Assembly (NCBI GenBank): GCA_009785505.1
Contig: WQWA01000008.1
Location: forward strand, 1-57,341
Direction of reading: 5' to 3'
Origin: Bacteroidales bacterium
Lineage (GTDB): Bacteria > Bacteroidota > Bacteroidia > Bacteroidales > P3
DNA: 57,341 nucleotides
Shown: piece by piece, positions 7,982 to 19,300 of the stretch
Layout: every line of letters starts with the position of its first letter
Position numbering within the stretch: position 1 is the first letter of the stretch
Notes under the pieces: generated by a model
Database searches by the model: none
Told to the model about the DNA's origin: nothing
Seen by the model: only the letters and a program-made list of their open reading frames with translations
Translations under genes and position numbers: made by a program

Positions 7982-9049
7982 ATGCAAACTAAACTGTTCG
8001 ATAATAACGTAGATTTTTTTCACAGTATCTTGGACGATATTGAACATGCAAAGCATTCTGTTCTTATCGAAATGTACCGCGTTTTCAATGACAAAACGGG
8101 CGAAAAACTGACTGAAACGCTCATCGAAAAATGCAAACAAGGCGTTGAAGTTCGATTGCTTTTGGATGCGTACGGAAGTCGGCAATTCGAATCCTTGGCA
8201 AAGCGAATTCGTAAACATGGCGGAGATGTACGGTTTTTCAAAAAAATCAAGGTGTTTTTAATCAACACTTTTCTGAAGAATAATTCCAGAAACCATCGAA
8301 AATTAATCATCATAGACGATCGTATTGTTTACTTCGGAAGTTCAAATATAACAGGTTATTCCCGTACATGGCGAGACCTCAATCTGCGAATTGAAAATGC
8401 CGAATTTACTACCGTTTTTAGACCTATTTTTGAGAAAAGCTATGAGCTGCACAAATTTTATGATATTGATCCCTTCGAACGCATCAAGCCCGTTGTCTAC
8501 AAAGATTTCAGAATCATCCAAGATACTCCGTCGATCCGCTATCAAAGTGTAAGAAATCATTTTATACATTTGATTCAAAATGCGAAATCGGAAATTATTA
8601 TCGAAACACCTTATTTTTTGCCGGGTTTTATGATTAGGCGTGCCCTGATGAATGCCGCAAAAAAGCGAGGTGTTACCGTTAAACTACTTATTCCGCAATA
8701 TTCCGACGTGCAATCTGTGGACATACTTCGTAGTAAATACCTCGGCCAACTACATAAGAGTGGCGTGCAACTTTTGTTTTACACGCCAAACAATCTTCAT
8801 GCCAAATGTATGTTGGTGGACGGACAACGATTTTCTGTAGGCTCTTCAAACTTCGACTATCGTAGTTTTCGCTACCAATTCGAAATAATGATTTCGGGCA
8901 AAGATCAAAATATTATCAAACTGATAGCCAAACATCTTCGAGAAACCGAGGCACATTGTATCCCTTTCAAATACGACGTTTGGAAAAGTCGTGGTGCTAT
9001 CGTCAAGTTCACCGAATGGCTGATGTTTCCAATTCGGAAATTATTTTGA
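7982..9049 (+). CDS. Phospholipase D/cardiolipin synthase-like protein
   Basis: This 355-residue protein contains two HKD catalytic motifs: HRKLIIID (His105, Lys107, Asp112) followed by YFGSSN, and HAKCMLVD (His273, Lys275, Asp280) followed by VGSSN. Two HKD repeats in one chain define bacterial cardiolipin synthases, which join two phosphatidylglycerols or related lipids. Unlike ClsA it has no N-terminal membrane helices, so it is closer to the short ClsB/ClsC-like forms or to other phosphatidyl transferases. A predicted lipid N-acyltransferase gene follows on the same strand, consistent with a role in membrane lipids. It probably acts at the inner face of the cytoplasmic membrane. The exact phospholipid substrate is uncertain. 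Confidence 0.88.
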   Translation: MQTKLFDNNVDFFHSILDDIEHAKHSVLIEMYRVFNDKTGEKLTETLIEKCKQGVEVRLLLDAYGSRQFESLAKRIRKHGGDVRFFKKIKVFLINTFLKNNSRNHRKLIIIDDRIVYFGSSNITGYSRTWRDLNLRIENAEFTTVFRPIFEKSYELHKFYDIDPFERIKPVVYKDFRIIQDTPSIRYQSVRNHFIHLIQNAKSEIIIETPYFLPGFMIRRALMNAAKKRGVTVKLLIPQYSDVQSVDILRSKYLGQLHKSGVQLLFYTPNNLHAKCMLVDGQRFSVGSSNFDYRSFRYQFEIMISGKDQNIIKLIAKHLRETEAHCIPFKYDVWKSRGAIVKFTEWLMFPIRKLF

Positions 9050-9083
9050 TGCAGAAAAATTTTGTAATTTCTGTTTTTTTTTG

Positions 9084-9091
9084 TATCTTTG
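9084..9091 (+). promoter_or_regulatory. -7 promoter box before the GNAT acyltransferase
   Basis: TATCTTTG lies ten bases before the ATG at 9102, so the predicted leader is only a few bases long. Confidence 0.6.
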
Positions 9092-9101
9092 TCGATTGCT
9101 T

Positions 9102-10007
9102 ATGGATACAATCATTGCGCCAATAGACAGGTCACTTCTGAAATCCGAATTGACTTCCGATAATTTTTTGCGAAGAACCAACTACGGAAATCGTGAAATT
9201 TATTCGGTAACACATTACGATGCCCCAAATACTTTGCAAGAAATCGGACGCTTGCGCGAAGTTACTTTTCGTGAAGCAGGTGGCGGAACAGGAAAATCCA
9301 TAGATTTGGATGATTATGATTTGTGCGAAGTACCGTATCGCCAACTAATCGTTTGGGACAAAGATGACGAAGAAATTATAGGTGGATACCGCTATTTGGA
9401 AGGCGTTGAAATTCCCGTTGTGAACGGTGTTCCGCAGATTGCAACAGCAAAAATGTTTCATTTTTCGCAAAAATTTATTCAAGACTATTTGTCAAAAACA
9501 ATCGAGCTTGGACGCTCGTTTATTCAACCAAAATACCAATCTTCGAGAAATGGTTTGTTTTCGCTCGACAATCTTTGGGATGGCTTGGGGGCATTAGTAA
9601 TTAAAAATCCAAATGTAGATTATTTTTTCGGAAAAGTAACGATGTATCCTACATACAATGTTGCGGCAAGAGATTATTTGCTACGTTTTTTGAATCTGTA
9701 CTTTTGTGATGAAGAAAAATTGGTAGCTCCGATTGAGCCTGTGAATTTGGTTACAGATATAAACGAAATAGATGCTTATTTCAAAGGGCTTTCGCTAGAC
9801 GAAGCATTTAAGGCAGCCAATAAAAAAATCCGTGAATTAGGCGAAAATATCCCGCCGTTGTTTAGTGCCTACATTAAATTGTCCTCTACAATGAAGACTT
9901 TTGGAACTGCCATTAACAAAGGTTTTGGTGATGTTGAAGAAACCGGAATTTTGGTTAAAATTTCCGATATTTACGATGATAAAAAAGCACGACATGTAAC
10001 TTTTTAG
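9102..10007 (+). CDS. GNAT-type lipid N-acyltransferase (hemolysin/OlsB/GlsB-like)
   Basis: This 302-residue protein resembles the 'hemolysin' GNAT acyltransferases that move a fatty acid from acyl-carrier protein to an amino acid, as OlsB does for ornithine lipids and GlsB for glycine lipids in Bacteroides. Recognisable parts are LREVTFREAGGGTGKSIDLD, YRQLIVWDKDDEEIIGGYRY and IELGRSFIQPKYQ. I chose the ATG at 9102, because the upstream TTG in the same frame lies within the promoter. The cardiolipin synthase-like gene just before it supports a membrane-lipid role. The assignment to glycine lipids specifically is inference; no separate second acyltransferase (GlsA/OlsA) is visible in the window. 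Confidence 0.7.
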   Translation: MDTIIAPIDRSLLKSELTSDNFLRRTNYGNREIYSVTHYDAPNTLQEIGRLREVTFREAGGGTGKSIDLDDYDLCEVPYRQLIVWDKDDEEIIGGYRYLEGVEIPVVNGVPQIATAKMFHFSQKFIQDYLSKTIELGRSFIQPKYQSSRNGLFSLDNLWDGLGALVIKNPNVDYFFGKVTMYPTYNVAARDYLLRFLNLYFCDEEKLVAPIEPVNLVTDINEIDAYFKGLSLDEAFKAANKKIRELGENIPPLFSAYIKLSSTMKTFGTAINKGFGDVEETGILVKISDIYDDKKARHVTF

Positions 10008-10019
10008 TCTGTAGACTAC

Positions 10020-10054
10020 CTTTATAAACTTTACAAACTTTCGAACTTTATAAA
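10020..10054. repeat. 9-bp tandem repeat before the DUF4290 gene
   Basis: Four units of ctttaYaaa (one of them 8 bp, ctttcgaa) end seven bases before the ATG at 10062. The same four-unit array precedes purC and purH. Confidence 0.8.
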
Positions 10055-10061
10055 CTACATT

Positions 10062-10673
10062 ATGGAATACAACACGATACGCACGCCATTAATTATTCGT
10101 GAATACGGGCGTTCGGTACAAAACATGATTGACTTTGTCTGCACGGTTGAAGATCGTGACAAACGTAATGATATGGCTCGTTCGATTATTCGAGTGATGT
10201 CGCAGCTTAGCGGAGAAAATGGTGCAAGTAAAGAAGATCGTGAACATCAACTTTACGACCATTTATTCGCAATGTCAGGCTTCAAATTGGATATAGATTC
10301 GCCGTATCCAATTCCAACAGAAGAAACATTAAAGAAAAAGCCTGCAATTGTCCCCTACCCGACTAACGGTATTCGTTTGAAACACTACGGACGCAGTCTG
10401 CAACGCATGATTGCAAAGGCTTCCGAGTTACAAGAAGGAGACGAAAAAACGGCTTTGGTGCGGTTGTTGATTATTCAGATGAAACGTGCCTATATGCTTT
10501 GGAATCAGAACATATTGGACGAACATTTGATCGCCGAGCAATTACAGATCTTATCCGATGGAAAAATTGTTTATACGGCGGATATGCACACAGATGTTAC
10601 TCCCGAACTACCCGACATTGGCTACGCCAAAAAGAAGAAGAAAAAGAAAAAAAAGAAAAAACCACAGCATTAA
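10062..10673 (+). CDS. DUF4290 protein with a polylysine tail
   Basis: This 203-residue protein belongs to DUF4290, a family of unknown function known from Bacteroidetes and usually encoded next to murA, as here. Residues about 1-170 are the domain (YNTIRTPLIIREYGRSVQNM, YGRSLQRMIAKASEL), predicted all-helical. The C-terminus is GYAKKKKKKKKKKKPQH, an 11-lysine run encoded by an A-rich tract that is prone to slippage. Such a tail would bind nucleic acid or acidic surfaces. The gene ends 4 bp before the murA start, so the two are probably translationally linked. No enzymatic motif is visible. Confidence 0.85.
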   Translation: MEYNTIRTPLIIREYGRSVQNMIDFVCTVEDRDKRNDMARSIIRVMSQLSGENGASKEDREHQLYDHLFAMSGFKLDIDSPYPIPTEETLKKKPAIVPYPTNGIRLKHYGRSLQRMIAKASELQEGDEKTALVRLLIIQMKRAYMLWNQNILDEHLIAEQLQILSDGKIVYTADMHTDVTPELPDIGYAKKKKKKKKKKKPQH

Positions 10674-10677
10674 AATC

Positions 10678-11982
10678 ATGGGTTCGTTTGTCATACAAGG
10701 AGGACGCCGTTTGAAAGGCGAAATTGTTCCGCAAGGTGCAAAAAACGAAGCACTACAAATTATTTCTGCAACGTTATTGACGTCTGAAAAAGTGATTGTG
10801 GAAAATATTCCGGATATTCAAGATGTGAATAAACTTATTGAATTGCTGAAAATTCTGGGCTCAAAAGTTGAAAAACTTGATGTGGGAATTTATTCGTTTC
10901 AAGCAGATGCATTGAATTTAGAAGTTATGGATACTGCCGATTTTTTCAAATTGGTAACTTCGTTGCGAGGCAGTATCATGACCGCCGGACCTCTCTTGGC
11001 TAGATTTGGCAAGGCTTTCGTGCCACAACCCGGTGGAGATAAAATCGGTCGCAGAAGATTGGATACACATTTTATCGGTTTTGAAAAATTGGGTGCGGTT
11101 GTAAATTATGACACTAAAAAATCCGCATTCACAGTTACGGCAAAAGAGTTGAAAGGTGACTATATGCTGCTTGATGAGGCTTCTGTTACAGGAACGGCAA
11201 ATATAGTAATGGCAGCGGTTTTGGCGAATGGTAAAACTACAATTTTCAACGCCGCCTGCGAGCCTTATTTGCTCCAACTTTGCGAAATGTTGAACCGTAT
11301 GGGTGCAAAAATTTCGGGAATCGGGTCAAATCTTTTGACGATAGAAGGTGTGAATGAATTGAATGGAACAACACATCGTATGTTGCCAGACATGATTGAA
11401 ATCGGCTCGTTTATCGGCTTAGCGGCGATGACCAAATCCGAAATCACCATAAAGAATGTGAGGTGGGAGCATTTAGGGATTATTCCGCAAGTATTCAAAA
11501 ATTTAGGCATCAAGTTGGAAAAACGCAACGATGATATTTTTATTCCTGCACAGGAGAATTACGAAATCGAACGCTTTATGAACGGCTCCATGCTGACCAT
11601 TGCGGACGCACCTTGGCCCGGATTTACGCCCGATTTAATCAGTATTGCATTAGTTACTGCAACACAAGCCAAAGGTTCTGTTTTGATCCATCAAAAAATG
11701 TTTGAAAGCCGTTTGTTTTTTGTGGATAAATTGATTGATATGGGTGCACAAATTACGCTTTGTGATCCGCATCGTGCAACGGTTATCGGACTTAATCACG
11801 AAATTCCGTTACGTGGTGCACACTTGGTTTCACCTGATATTCGTGCAGGTATGGCGATGCTCATCGCGGCACTTTCTGCCGAGGGCGAAAGCATCATTGA
11901 GCATATTGAGCAAATAGATCGAGGGTATCAAAATATAGATACTCGTTTGAATGCGCTTGGGGCGGATATTCGTAGGGTATAG
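10678..11982 (+). CDS. murA: UDP-N-acetylglucosamine 1-carboxyvinyltransferase
   Basis: This 434-residue enzyme transfers enolpyruvate from PEP to UDP-GlcNAc, the first committed step of peptidoglycan synthesis in the cytoplasm. The start at 10678 begins MGSFVIQGG; the frame is open further upstream but overlaps the DUF4290 gene. Conserved parts are GAKNEAL (Lys22, Asn23), RGSIMTAGPLLARFG and IGRRRLDTH. The loop that normally carries the PEP-binding cysteine (Cys115 in E. coli) reads PGGDKIG, so aspartate (Asp121) replaces cysteine. In characterised MurA enzymes this exchange keeps activity and prevents covalent inactivation by fosfomycin. Near the C-terminus, LVSPDIRAGMAMLIAAL is typical. 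Confidence 0.95.
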   Translation: MGSFVIQGGRRLKGEIVPQGAKNEALQIISATLLTSEKVIVENIPDIQDVNKLIELLKILGSKVEKLDVGIYSFQADALNLEVMDTADFFKLVTSLRGSIMTAGPLLARFGKAFVPQPGGDKIGRRRLDTHFIGFEKLGAVVNYDTKKSAFTVTAKELKGDYMLLDEASVTGTANIVMAAVLANGKTTIFNAACEPYLLQLCEMLNRMGAKISGIGSNLLTIEGVNELNGTTHRMLPDMIEIGSFIGLAAMTKSEITIKNVRWEHLGIIPQVFKNLGIKLEKRNDDIFIPAQENYEIERFMNGSMLTIADAPWPGFTPDLISIALVTATQAKGSVLIHQKMFESRLFFVDKLIDMGAQITLCDPHRATVIGLNHEIPLRGAHLVSPDIRAGMAMLIAALSAEGESIIEHIEQIDRGYQNIDTRLNALGADIRRV

Positions 11983-12022
11983 GATACATTCTTTTTTTAC
12001 GAACCTTATATCTTGACATGCC

Positions 12023-12976
12023 TTATTCCCACTCAATTGTTGCAGGAGGTTTATTCGTAATATCATAAACAACCCGATTTATGCCGTTGATATTTTTTGT
12101 GATTTTTTCAACTGCACGCTCAAGAACTTCATAGGGGATGTGTGCTATTTGGGCTGTCATAGCATCTTTGCTCAAAACCGCTCTTAAAGCCAAAACATAT
12201 TCATAACTTCGTTTGCCGTCTCTGATACCAACGGTTTTAAGGTTTGTCAAGATTGCAGCATATTGCCAAATATCTAATTGTGCATTCTCTACTTCGGAGC
12301 GAAAAATATAGTCGGCGTCACGCAAAATGTCGAGTTTTTCTTTGGTTACTTCTCCTAAAACCCTTACTGCTAAGCCCGGTCCGGGAAACGGCTGACGCAT
12401 CACAACTTTTTTCGGAAGTCCCAAAGCAAGTCCAACTTCTCGAACATCTTCTTTGTACAAATCTTTCAAAGGTTCAATAATTCCGCTGAATTTAATCACA
12501 TTTGGAAGTCCGCCCACATTGTGATGACTTTTAATCACATCGTCTTTGTTCTTGCCACTTTCCACGATGTCGGGATAAATTGTGCCTTGTGCTAAAAAAT
12601 CAATAGCCCTGTTTTCTTCGCCGAATTTTTCAAAAACTTTGATAAACGTTTCGCCAATTATCTTTCGTTTTTCTTCGGGATCTGTAATACCTTTCAGTTT
12701 TTCGAGAAACAAACTTTCTGCATCTATTTTTATCAAATTAAGTCCCATGCCATCTTTGAAAATCGACATGATTTCCTCAGATTCGTTTTTTCGCATCAAT
12801 CCATGATCCACATAAACACACGTTAATTGATTGCCGATTGCTTTGTGCAAAAGTGCTGCACACACAGCCGAATCAACGCCTCCGCTTAATGCTAAAAGTA
12901 CGTTTTTTTTTCCTACGGTTTCTTGAATCTCTCTTACGGAATTCTCAATAAAATTTTCTTTCATACATTTATTCAT
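12023..12976 (-). CDS. guaA: GMP synthase, ATP-pyrophosphatase subunit only
   Basis: This 317-residue protein is the C-terminal two-thirds of GMP synthase, which aminates XMP to GMP with ATP. The PP-loop SGGVDS is at residues 31-36, followed by the dimerisation domain with [17 protein letters not shown] and the end PPATIEWE. The glutamine amidotransferase domain of about 190 residues found at the N-terminus of usual GuaA is absent, and nothing in the window encodes it. The protein thus resembles the GuaAb subunit of two-subunit enzymes, or uses free ammonia. A second ATG at 12964 ([10 protein letters not shown]) is an alternative start. guaB lies upstream on the same strand, separated by 91 bp including a palindrome. 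Confidence 0.92.
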   Translation of the reverse strand: MNKCMKENFIENSVREIQETVGKKNVLLALSGGVDSAVCAALLHKAIGNQLTCVYVDHGLMRKNESEEIMSIFKDGMGLNLIKIDAESLFLEKLKGITDPEEKRKIIGETFIKVFEKFGEENRAIDFLAQGTIYPDIVESGKNKDDVIKSHHNVGGLPNVIKFSGIIEPLKDLYKEDVREVGLALGLPKKVVMRQPFPGPGLAVRVLGEVTKEKLDILRDADYIFRSEVENAQLDIWQYAAILTNLKTVGIRDGKRSYEYVLALRAVLSKDAMTAQIAHIPYEVLERAVEKITKNINGINRVVYDITNKPPATIEWE

Positions 12977-12990
12977 TTAGTTTGTGGTAT

Positions 12991-13044
12991 GAGGTGGCTT
13001 CGACAGGCTCAGCCACCGGTCGTTGAGCTTGTCGAAACGACCTC
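12991..13044. repeat. REP-like palindrome (family 3)
   Basis: The arms cttcgacaggctca and tgagcttgtcgaa face each other within an outer gaggt...acctc pair, with one mismatch in the main stem. It lies between guaB and guaA. One arm of the same family recurs inside purL at about 19298. Confidence 0.85.
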
Positions 13045-13051
13045 GCACCTT

Positions 13052-14686
<1,635 letters not shown>

Positions 14687-14701
14687 TCATATTTTTTTTC
14701 G

Positions 14702-14709
14702 TATCTTTG
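14702..14709 (+). promoter_or_regulatory. -7 promoter box of the purine cluster
   Basis: TATCTTTG lies 41 bases before the purE ATG at 14751. No purine riboswitch aptamer or PurR-type palindrome is recognisable in the short leader. Confidence 0.65.
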
Positions 14710-14750
14710 CATAGTGCTTTCGGAAAATCATTAATACACAATATATCATT

Positions 14751-15218
14751 ATGAAAGTAGCCGTTATAATGGGTTCTTCAAGCGACTACGATGTGATGTT
14801 ACAAGCCGTAGAAACGTTGGAACAATTTGGAATTTCTTACGAAAAACGCATAGTTAGTGCACATCGAACGCCCGATTTGTTGGTCGAATATGCCAAAACA
14901 GCAAAAAGCAGAGGTATCGAAGTAATCATTGCCGGAGCAGGCGGTGCTGCTCATCTTCCGGGAATGGTCGCATCTATGACGACTTTGCCTGTTATCGGTG
15001 TTCCCGTGAAATCAAAGGCTTTGAACGGATTGGATTCCTTACTTTCCATCGTGCAAATGCCCGGCGGAGTACCGGTGGCTACTGTGGCTATCGATGGTGC
15101 GAAAAATGCAGCACTCATTGCCATTAGTATATTGGCACTGCGTGATGATAATCTTGCGAAAGCACTCGATAACTTTAGAAATAAACAGACCGAAACAGTC
15201 TTAAATACTAACCTGTAA
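14751..15218 (+). CDS. purE: 5-(carboxyamino)imidazole ribonucleotide mutase
   Basis: This 155-residue class I PurE converts N5-CAIR to CAIR in de novo purine synthesis. Typical parts are [10 protein letters not shown], the SAHRTP loop with the catalytic histidine, [18 protein letters not shown] and [10 protein letters not shown]. The length is normal. It is the first gene of the cluster, followed by purK, which makes its substrate. A 29-bp palindrome of family 2 separates the two genes. Confidence 0.96.
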   Translation: MKVAVIMGSSSDYDVMLQAVETLEQFGISYEKRIVSAHRTPDLLVEYAKTAKSRGIEVIIAGAGGAAHLPGMVASMTTLPVIGVPVKSKALNGLDSLLSIVQMPGGVPVATVAIDGAKNAALIAISILALRDDNLAKALDNFRNKQTETVLNTNL

Positions 15219-15223
15219 AAAAA

Positions 15224-15252
15224 GTAAGGGCGAGCCATGTATTCGCCCTTAC
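15224..15252. repeat. Palindromic repeat family 2, purE-purK
   Basis: Perfect 10-bp arms gtaagggcga and tcgcccttac flank a nine-base loop. It begins six bases after the purE stop and ends eleven bases before the purK start. Confidence 0.85.
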
Positions 15253-15262
15253 AAATTTAATT

Positions 15263-16372
15263 ATGAAAACAATCGGAATAATCGGCGGAGGACAACTTGG
15301 TTTAATGATCATCGAACAAGCCAAAATCCTCGGTGCAAAAACAATTTGCTTAGATCCTACGGCGGATTCGCCGGCATTTAAAATTAGTGATGAACACATT
15401 ATTGCGGCTTTCGATGACGAGCAAGCACTTGAAGAGTTGTGTCGTCGTAGCGACATCGTAACTTACGAATTTGAAAATGTTCCCGGCGATTTGCTCAAAT
15501 CTTTGAAAGAACACATCAAACAAGGTGTTCGTCCGTTGCTTGATTCGCAAGATCGTGCTCGCGAAAAGAACAATGCTCGTGAAAATGGGCTAACTCCCGT
15601 GAATTTTATCGAAGTAGATGATGTGAATTCGCTTAACGAGGGTGTAAAAAAAATGGGTTATCCCTGTATTTTCAAAACACGCCGATTAGGTTACGATGGA
15701 CACGGACAAGTTGTTTTGAAAAGCGATGCAGATTTGGAAAAAGCCGCTGCATATCTGCCTACTCCCGCAGTTTTGGAAGAATTTATTCCGTTTGATTTTG
15801 AGGCAAGTATCGTTATGGTCAGCGATGGCGAGAAAATCATTAATTTTCCGATAGGCCAAAACATCCACACAGGTGGCATTTTGGATTTGTGCATCGTCAC
15901 AGAACCATCTGAGAACACACCCGTAGGGACAGGTTTAACACCTGCCCTCACAAAAAAAATCGAAACCTTGGGCAAAGAATTTATGCAAAAATGCGGCTAC
16001 AAAGGTATTTTGACGATTGAACTTTTTATAAAAGGCGATAAAATTTATTTCAACGAAATGGCTCCACGCCCGCACAACAGCGGTCATTATACGATAGAGG
16101 GTTGCAATACCAATCAGTTTATGGAGTTGTGCCGTTTTTTACTCGATATGGATTTGCAAGAGCCCAAATTGGTTGCTCCAACCATTATGAAAAATATCCT
16201 CGGACAAGATTTGGAAGTTGCCAAACAAATCGAAAAAGAAAATCATCCCAACGTGCATGTACATATCTATGGCAAAACCGAAAGCAAACCCAAACGAAAA
16301 ATGGGACATATCACCTTTGTGGGAATGAATTTAGAAGAGTATAACCAAAAATGGAAACATAGATTTGTATGA
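15263..16372 (+). CDS. purK: N5-carboxyaminoimidazole ribonucleotide synthase
   Basis: This 369-residue ATP-grasp enzyme carboxylates AIR using ATP and bicarbonate. Features are the N-terminal nucleotide fold (IGIIGGGQLGLMIIEQAK), the ATP-grasp core (GYPCIFKTRRLGYDGHGQ) and EMAPRPHNSGHYTIEGC. Residues about 221-230 (PVGTGLTPAL) are encoded by a family 2 palindrome, a short in-frame insertion relative to what I expect of the family. The stop overlaps the purL start by four bases (ATGA), implying coupled translation. Confidence 0.95.
   Translation: MKTIGIIGGGQLGLMIIEQAKILGAKTICLDPTADSPAFKISDEHIIAAFDDEQALEELCRRSDIVTYEFENVPGDLLKSLKEHIKQGVRPLLDSQDRAREKNNARENGLTPVNFIEVDDVNSLNEGVKKMGYPCIFKTRRLGYDGHGQVVLKSDADLEKAAAYLPTPAVLEEFIPFDFEASIVMVSDGEKIINFPIGQNIHTGGILDLCIVTEPSENTPVGTGLTPALTKKIETLGKEFMQKCGYKGILTIELFIKGDKIYFNEMAPRPHNSGHYTIEGCNTNQFMELCRFLLDMDLQEPKLVAPTIMKNILGQDLEVAKQIEKENHPNVHVHIYGKTESKPKRKMGHITFVGMNLEEYNQKWKHRFV
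15923..15951. repeat. Palindromic repeat family 2, degenerate, inside purK
   Basis: gtagggacaggt and acctgccctcac form an imperfect hairpin that resembles the family 2 elements at 15224 and 16879. It is read in frame as part of PurK. Confidence 0.55.
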
Positions 16373-19300
16373 AAAATTACCGCATTTTTGTAGAGAAAAA
16401 GTCACAATACCGCATTGAAACGCAGAGTTTGCAAAACGAATTCAATGAAAATCTCAGTCTGAACCTGAAAAATCTGCGTGTTCTAAATGTTTACGATTTG
16501 TTTGGCTTTACGCCCGAATTGCTGGAAAAAAGCAGATACAGTGTGTTCGGCGAAATTGTTACCGATACTGTCGAAAATTCGTGCAATTTGGACGAAAAAA
16601 AATATCTTGCTGTTGAGTTTCTGCCCGGACAATTTGACCAAAGAGCAAGTTCGGCAGTAGATTGTGTGAAGTTGATTGAGCCTACGGCTGACGTGCATAT
16701 TAAAAGTTCGCGACTGCTTATTTTCGACAACGATATTTGCGATACCGACATCCAAAAAATCCGAAAATACTACATCAATGCATTGGATTCTCGCGAAAAA
16801 AACCTTTCGATTTTAGACCATACGGAAAGCACGGAAATTAAACCTGTGCCGATGCTGACGGGATTTACAGAAATGCCCGTAGGGGCGAATAATTATTCGC
16901 CCTTACTGGAAACCTTTTGCAAAGATCACGGTCTTGCGATGAGTCCAAAAGATTTGCACGAAGTCGTAAAATATTTCAAATCCGAAAATCGCGACCCCAA
17001 CGAAACGGAATTAAAAATTCTCGACACTTATTGGAGCGATCATTGTCGCCACACCACATTTCTGACCGAACTTGAAGAGATCACGATTGACGATTCTTTC
17101 ATAAAAGAAGACTTACAAAATTCGCTGGATCTTTATCACAAGATGCGAAAAGAATTAGGTCGTGAGGACAAAAGCGTTTGCCTTATGGACATCGCAACCA
17201 TCGGTGCACGCTACCTCCGAAAAAAGGGTTTGCTCGACGATTTGGAAGTGAGCGAAGAAAACAATGCTTGCAGTATTTACATCAATGTAGATGTTGATGG
17301 TAAACCCGAAAAATGGTTGTTGATGTTTAAAAACGAAACGCACAATCACCCTACGGAAATAGAGCCATTTGGTGGGGCCTCTACGTGTTTGGGCGGTGCA
17401 ATTCGCGACCCACTTTCCGGACGAAGTTATGTCTATCAAGCGATGAGAGTAAGCGGTGCGAGTGATATTTACAAGCCCATCAGCGAGACGATGGAAGGAA
17501 AACTTCCACAACGGGTTATCAGCACAAAGGCTGCGGCAGGATATTCGAGTTACGGCAATCAGATTGGAATTCCGGCTACGCACGTTCGTGAAGTATATCA
17601 CCCGGGTTTTGTTGCCAAAAGAATGGAATTAGGTGCTGTTGTTGGAGCAGTGAAAGCGGAAAATGTGCGGCGGGAATCTCCTGTAAAAGGCGATATTATT
17701 TTGCTTTTAGGCGGTAGAACAGGAAGGGACGGCGTTGGCGGAGCAACGGGCTCGTCGAAAGAACAAAACGCTCAATCTATCGAAGAATGTAGTAGCGAAG
17801 TGCAAAAAGGCAATGCACCCGAAGAGCGTAAACTACAACGACTTTTCCGCCGTCCGGAAGTATCTAAATTGATTAAAAAGTCCAACGATTTCGGTGCAGG
17901 CGGAGTGAGTGTGGCGATAGGGGAATTGACCAACGGATTAGACATTTATCTCGATCGAGTTCCGGTAAAATACAAAGGATTGAACGCTACGGAGATTGCC
18001 ATTAGCGAATCGCAAGAACGTATGGCAGTAGTGATTGAGCCCACTGACAAAGCCAAATTTGAACAATATTGTGCAGAGGAAAATGTCGAGGTAACGCACG
18101 TTGCCGATGTTACCGATACGGAAAGAATGCGAATGTACAACAATGGCGAGTTAGTTGTTGATTTGGCACGTTGGTTTATTGATAGTGCCGGTGCAAAGCA
18201 TTTCGCGAAAGCGACCATCGGAGAAGTTGCGAAAAAAAATCCGTTTAAAAGAACTATCAAAGGGAAAGATTTAACAGAAAAAATGTTGAATAATCTCCGC
18301 GATGACAACGTGCTTTCGCAAAAAGGAATGATTGAAATGTTTGATTCGACAGTAGGTCGTTCCACTGTATTGATGCCCTTGGCGGAGAAACGCAACGCAC
18401 GGAATCGCAAGTTTCGGTGCAAAAAATTCCTGTTCAAAAAGGTTATACCGATACGGCGAGTATGATGGCGTTTGGTTACAATCCGTTTATTTCGGAATGG
18501 AGTCCTTACCACGGTGCGGCTTATGCGGTAGTTGAGGCTTGTGCGAAAGTGGTCGCTGCGGGTGGTTCTTACGAAAAAATGCGATTCTCCTATCAAGAAT
18601 ATTTTGAGCGAATGACCGATGATCCTCGTACGTGGGGCAAGCCTTTGAGTGCATTGCTCGGAGCGTTGAAAATGCAACACGAACTTGGTTTGCCTGCAAT
18701 CGGCGGAAAAGATTCGATGAGCGGAACGTTTAAACATATCAACGTTCCTCCTACGCTTGTGGCATTTGGGATTACTACGGTTGATGCAGAAAAAGTGATA
18801 AGTCCGGAGTTTAAGGAAGCAGAAAATGACGTTTGGCTTATCAAACATACGCCTCTCGAAAATTATATGCCGAATACTGAGCAGTTGGAAAAAAACTGGA
18901 AATTTGTAACGGAACAAATTCACAAGGGACGAATTTTGTCGGCGTATGCTATTGGGTTTGGCGGTATTGCGGAGGCAATTGTAAAAATGTCGTTTGGAAA
19001 TGATGTGACGATGTGGTTTGCAGATGTGGAGGAAAAACTTTTCGACTATTCGTATGGTTCCATATTGGTGGAAACCAACGGAAGGAAAGAACTTGAATTG
19101 GAGTTGGAAGATGCAATTATTATGGGATTTACCAAAAAACAGGATTTTTTGAGTATGGTAGATAGTGAATATGATGACAAACAGGGAACCTTAGAGCGAT
19201 TGTATAAAGCCAACACGGAAAAATTTGCTACGGTTTATCCTGATAAAACGGATTGCCAACAACGTCATTGCGAGGGCGAAAGCCCGAAGCAATCCAGGCT

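Noticed and set aside
18381-18465. Programmed -1 frameshift in purL
   Set aside because: No clear slippery heptamer in the right frame; a missing G in a short G run fits better.
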